Assembly (NCBI GenBank): GCA_048498135.1
Contig: JBEHYO010000040.1
Coordinates: 1 to 32,726 of the forward strand
DNA: 32,726 nucleotides
Direction of reading: 5' to 3'
From: Dokdonella_A sp937902695
GTDB taxonomy: Bacteria; Pseudomonadota; Gammaproteobacteria; Xanthomonadales; Rhodanobacteraceae
A program made the translations under genes and the position numbers. The notes under the pieces are model-generated. The model worked only from the letters and a program-made list of their open reading frames with translations. It did no database searches and had not been told where the DNA came from. Shown here piece after piece: positions 30,535 to 32,726 of this stretch. Positions within the stretch are counted from its first letter, which is position 1. Each line of letters opens with the position of its first letter.

Positions 30535-30945
30535 ATGGAATCGACCGATCTGCGCAAGGCAGGCCTCAAGGTCACGCATCCGCGCATGCGCATCCTCGAG
30601 ATCCTCGATACCTACGACGGCAAGCACATGACCGCCGAGGACATCTATCGGCGCCTGCTCGACCACCACGACGACATCGGCCTTGCGACCGTCTATCGCG
30701 TGCTGACGCAGTTCGAAGCGGCCGGGATCGTGCTCAAGCACAACTTCGAGGGCGGCCAGGCCGTTTACGAGCTCGATCGCGGCAAGCATCACGATCACAT
30801 GGTCGACATCGAGACCGGCAAGGTCATCGAGTTCTCGAGCGAGGAGATCGAGCGCCTGCAGCGCGAGATCGCCGAGAAGCACGGCTACACGATCGAGGAT
30901 CACAGTCTCGTCTTGTACGTGCGGCCGAAGCGGAAGGTTCGCTGA
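30535..30945 (+). CDS. fur: Ferric uptake regulator without cysteines
   Basis: The protein is 136 residues from the ATG at 30535 (MESTDLRKAGLK), which has GGAG 7 bases upstream; the ATG at 30529 is only 3 bases from that site. A winged helix covers about residues 10-85: LKVTHPRMRILEIL, ATVYRVLTQFEAAGIV. The dimerisation part has the Fur metal ligands in DRGKHHDHMVD and YTIEDHSLVLY. The CxxC structural zinc site of E. coli Fur is absent (IVDIETG-type sequence), and no Cys is present at all. It represses iron-uptake genes with Fe2+ as co-repressor. It is divergent from bamE. Confidence 0.96.
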   Translation: MESTDLRKAGLKVTHPRMRILEILDTYDGKHMTAEDIYRRLLDHHDDIGLATVYRVLTQFEAAGIVLKHNFEGGQAVYELDRGKHHDHMVDIETGKVIEFSSEEIERLQREIAEKHGYTIEDHSLVLYVRPKRKVR

Positions 30946-30950
30946 CTATT

Positions 30951-31033
30951 TCGTCGTCCCCGCGAAAGCGGGGACCCAGCGCCTTCGTTGGGGAGCGCAA
31001 AGCCGCCGGGTTCCCGCTTTCGCGGAACGACGC
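30951..31033. repeat. Inverted palindromic repeat pair between fur and the phosphatase gene
   Basis: Left copy GTCGTCCCCGCGAAAGCGGG at 30953-30972 and right copy TTCCCGCTTTCGCGGAACGA in reverse orientation at 31011-31030 belong to the same family as the pair at 28661-28747. They lie between convergent stops (fur at 30945, the phosphatase at 31034), so the pair may end transcription from both sides. Confidence 0.75.
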
Positions 31034-31567
31034 CTAGGTGGGCGCGAGCCCGAGCGACAGCGCGCCGAGCAGCGCCCCGATCACCGTCGCGGCGACCACG
31101 TCGCTCGGGTAGTGCAGGCCGAGCACGATCCGCGACAGCATGACCAGCACCGTGAACGGCACCAGCAGCGGCGCGAGCACCGGGAAGTAGGCGAGCGCGA
31201 TCAGCGTGAAGCTGACCGCATGCAGCGTGTGCCCCGACGGAAAGCTGAACTCGTCGAGCGGCGCGAGGTACGGCACGATCGCATCGTGCGTGCGGAACGG
31301 ACGCGGGCGGCGCGTCCAGCGCTTGAGGCCCTTGTACATCGTCGCCGCGACAATGCCCGTCAGCGCCATGTGCAGCGCCGCGACGACGCCGCGCGTGCCG
31401 CCGAGCGTCGCGAGCACGCCCATCAGCGTGTACCAGAACACGCCGTCGCCGAGACGGCTGATGACGCCGAAGAACCGCCGCAGCACGTGGCGCGTGCCCC
31501 AGCGGTTCATCGCCAGGCACAGGCGCCGCTCGGCGCTGCCGGCTTCGAGGCGCTGCCAGGTCGTCAT
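31034..31567 (-). CDS. PAP2-type membrane phosphatase
   Basis: The protein is 177 residues from the ATG at 31567; its ATGA overlaps the stop of the glycosyltransferase gene by 4 bases. A large frame to 32116 is rejected since its N-terminal part is Arg-rich shadow translation. It has the three acid phosphatase motifs of the PAP2 family: KRWTRRPRP (K-x6-RP), PSGH (FSFPSGHTLHAV) and SRIVLGLHYPSDV (SR-x5-H-x3-D). Four or five hydrophobic segments put the active site at the membrane's outer face. PAP2 enzymes dephosphorylate lipid phosphates such as undecaprenyl diphosphate or phosphatidic acid; linkage to the glycosyltransferase suggests lipid or glycolipid metabolism. Confidence 0.94.
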   Translation of the reverse strand: MTTWQRLEAGSAERRLCLAMNRWGTRHVLRRFFGVISRLGDGVFWYTLMGVLATLGGTRGVVAALHMALTGIVAATMYKGLKRWTRRPRPFRTHDAIVPYLAPLDEFSFPSGHTLHAVSFTLIALAYFPVLAPLLVPFTVLVMLSRIVLGLHYPSDVVAATVIGALLGALSLGLAPT

Positions 31568-32700
31568 GCCGCCCTCCGCGCCGCGAGCCCGGCAAGCAGC
31601 TCGGAGAAGCTCGCGGCAACCGACGCCGGATCGAGCGCTTCGACCGCCGCGCGCGCAGCCTCGCGCAGGCGCGCGCGGCGCGGCGCGGCGTCGGCGAGCG
31701 CGATCGCGGCGGCGACGAAACCGTCGGCGTCGTCCTCGGCGATGCACGCGCCGACGTCGGTCGTTTTCATGTGCTCGCGCGCCGCGCCATAGTCGTACGC
31801 GACGACCGGCACGCCGCTCGCGAGCGCTTCGAGCGTGACGTTGCCGAACGTCTCGCTGAGACTCGGAAAGAGGAAAAGATCGCCGCTCGCATAGTGCCGC
31901 GCGAGCTCGTCGCCGCGGCGCGTGCCGGCGAAGACGAAATCGGCGTGCGCCGCCGCGAGGGGTTTGCGCGCCGGGCCGTCGCCGACGAGCACGAAGCGCG
32001 CGCCCGGGTGCCGCGCCTTTATCGCGCGGAACGCTCGCACCGCGAGGTCGAGATTCTTTTCCGGCGCGATGCGGCCGACGTAGATGACGGCGATGTCGTT
32101 GCCGCGCAGTCCCCACTCGGCGCGCAGCGCGTCGTCGCGCCGGCCCGGATGGAACCGCTTCGTGTCGACCGCCCGGCGCAGCAGGCGCACGTTGCGGAAG
32201 CGGTTCGCTTCGAGGAACGCGGCGAGCTCCGCGGTCGGCACGATCGTGGCGTCGGCGCGATTGTGGAAGCGGCGCAGATACGCATAGACGACCGGCGTCA
32301 GGAAGCCGAAGCCATAAAACCGCGCGTAGTCGTCGAAGCGCGTGTGGAAGCCGGTGCTGGCCGGGATGCCGAGCCGGCGCGCGGCGCCGAGCGCGGTCAG
32401 GCCGAGCGGGCCTTCGGTCGCGATGTACAGCACATCGGGGCGTTGCCGCATCCAGTGGCGGTGCAGCTGCCGGTGCGCGGGGAGTCCGAAACGCAAGCCC
32501 GGATAGCGCGGCAGCGCCGCACCGGGCATCGGCAGATGTTCGAGGCCCGTGACGCTCGCCGATGTCTCGTCGTCCTGGCGCGGCCTGACGACCTCGACCG
32601 AATGGCCGTGCGCCGCCAGGCCCTGCGCCAACGACTGAACGGTCAGCGCGACGCCGTTGATCTCGGGTGGCCAGGTTTCGGTCACGATCGCAATGCGCAT
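31564..32700 (-). CDS. GT4-family glycosyltransferase
   Basis: The protein is 378 residues from the ATG at 32700 (MRIAIVTETWPPEINGVAL); an ATG at 32721 would add MRLPRGR and cannot be excluded. It has a GT-B fold: N-terminal Rossmann with the GVALTVQSLAQGLAAHGH glycine-rich loop, FHTRFDDYARFYGF as acceptor-site element, VGRIAPEKNLD and VLVGDGP in the second Rossmann, and LFLFPSLSETFGNVTLEALASG with the E-x7-E donor-binding motif. The PEINGVA start and the FHT motif are typical of the SqdX/MgtA-like 'glycosyltransferase family 1/4' group. The donor sugar and acceptor are unknown. It is translationally coupled to the PAP2 gene by the ATGA overlap. Confidence 0.93.
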   Translation of the reverse strand: MRIAIVTETWPPEINGVALTVQSLAQGLAAHGHSVEVVRPRQDDETSASVTGLEHLPMPGAALPRYPGLRFGLPAHRQLHRHWMRQRPDVLYIATEGPLGLTALGAARRLGIPASTGFHTRFDDYARFYGFGFLTPVVYAYLRRFHNRADATIVPTAELAAFLEANRFRNVRLLRRAVDTKRFHPGRRDDALRAEWGLRGNDIAVIYVGRIAPEKNLDLAVRAFRAIKARHPGARFVLVGDGPARKPLAAAHADFVFAGTRRGDELARHYASGDLFLFPSLSETFGNVTLEALASGVPVVAYDYGAAREHMKTTDVGACIAEDDADGFVAAAIALADAAPRRARLREAARAAVEALDPASVAASFSELLAGLAARRAA

Positions 32701-32726
32701 GCGTCCACGCGGTAGTCGCATCGGCG

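Noticed and set aside
31568..32116. The N-terminal extension of the PAP2 frame.
   Set aside because: The extension is Arg-rich and fully overlaps the glycosyltransferase gene in another frame; the ATG at 31567 overlaps that gene's stop as ATGA.

Overview
The window is a GC-rich bacterial chromosome segment, almost certainly from a gammaproteobacterium of the Xanthomonadales/Lysobacterales. The evidence is the order smpB / ratA-rnfH / bamE(omlA) / fur with bamE and fur divergent, a PE-LIG-POL type LigD, and secreted proteins ending in an [I/V]FA[D/N]GF[E/D] tail. I associate that tail, from memory, with Rhodanobacteraceae/Dokdonella-like genomes. The genus cannot be fixed from the sequence. 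No plasmid, phage or insertion-sequence backbone, CRISPR array or integrase is visible.

Layout. (1) 1-1.7 kb: minus-strand cluster of two DGPF/YciI proteins, a PhnB-like VOC protein and the first 31 codons of an ECF sigma factor, preceded by a candidate ECF promoter. (2) 1.9-5.3 kb: an ABC-2 export pair, divergent from a DHA2-type MFS exporter. (3) 5.5-10.05 kb: a minus-strand non-homologous end-joining operon ligD-ku followed by an HTH-TPR fusion protein, divergent from a DUF72-hydrolase pair (10.1-11.5 kb). (4) 11.6-14.2 kb: small plus-strand genes: a Rap1a/Tai-like secreted protein, a small lipoprotein, a YncE-like propeller, an acyl-carrier-like protein lacking the carrier serine, and a Nudix hydrolase. 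(5) 14.3-16.7 kb: a tandem pair of c-di-GMP phosphodiesterase-type proteins (HD-GYP, then EAL). (6) 17.0-21.0 kb: a secreted beta-helix protein, a lone receiver domain, a DoxX-like membrane protein, an RRM protein and an unknown protein. (7) 21.0-21.75 kb: no intact gene, possibly a decayed gene with a 9-T tract. (8) 21.75-23.7 kb: a stress-type cluster (BON, YflT-like, phasin-like, hemerythrin). (9) 23.9-26.9 kb: two convergent secreted beta-propeller-type proteins. (10) 27.3-32.7 kb: tmRNA, sulfotransferase, smpB, ratA-rnfH, bamE, fur, then a PAP2 phosphatase and a GT4 glycosyltransferase.

How parts work together. LigD and Ku form a two-component break-repair system, and the HTH-TPR gene is almost certainly co-transcribed with them. 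tmRNA and SmpB make up the trans-translation machinery and lie within 2 kb of each other. The HD-GYP and EAL genes form a c-di-GMP degradation operon in which each protein has one degenerate domain or site. The sigma/DGPF/VOC cluster looks like a self-contained ECF42-type regulon. Composite inverted repeats occupy three convergent gene junctions.

The items most worth pursuing are the shared C-terminal tail on three unrelated secreted proteins, the HTH-TPR member of the NHEJ operon, the ECF42-like promoter and cluster, and the serine-less acyl-carrier-like protein.
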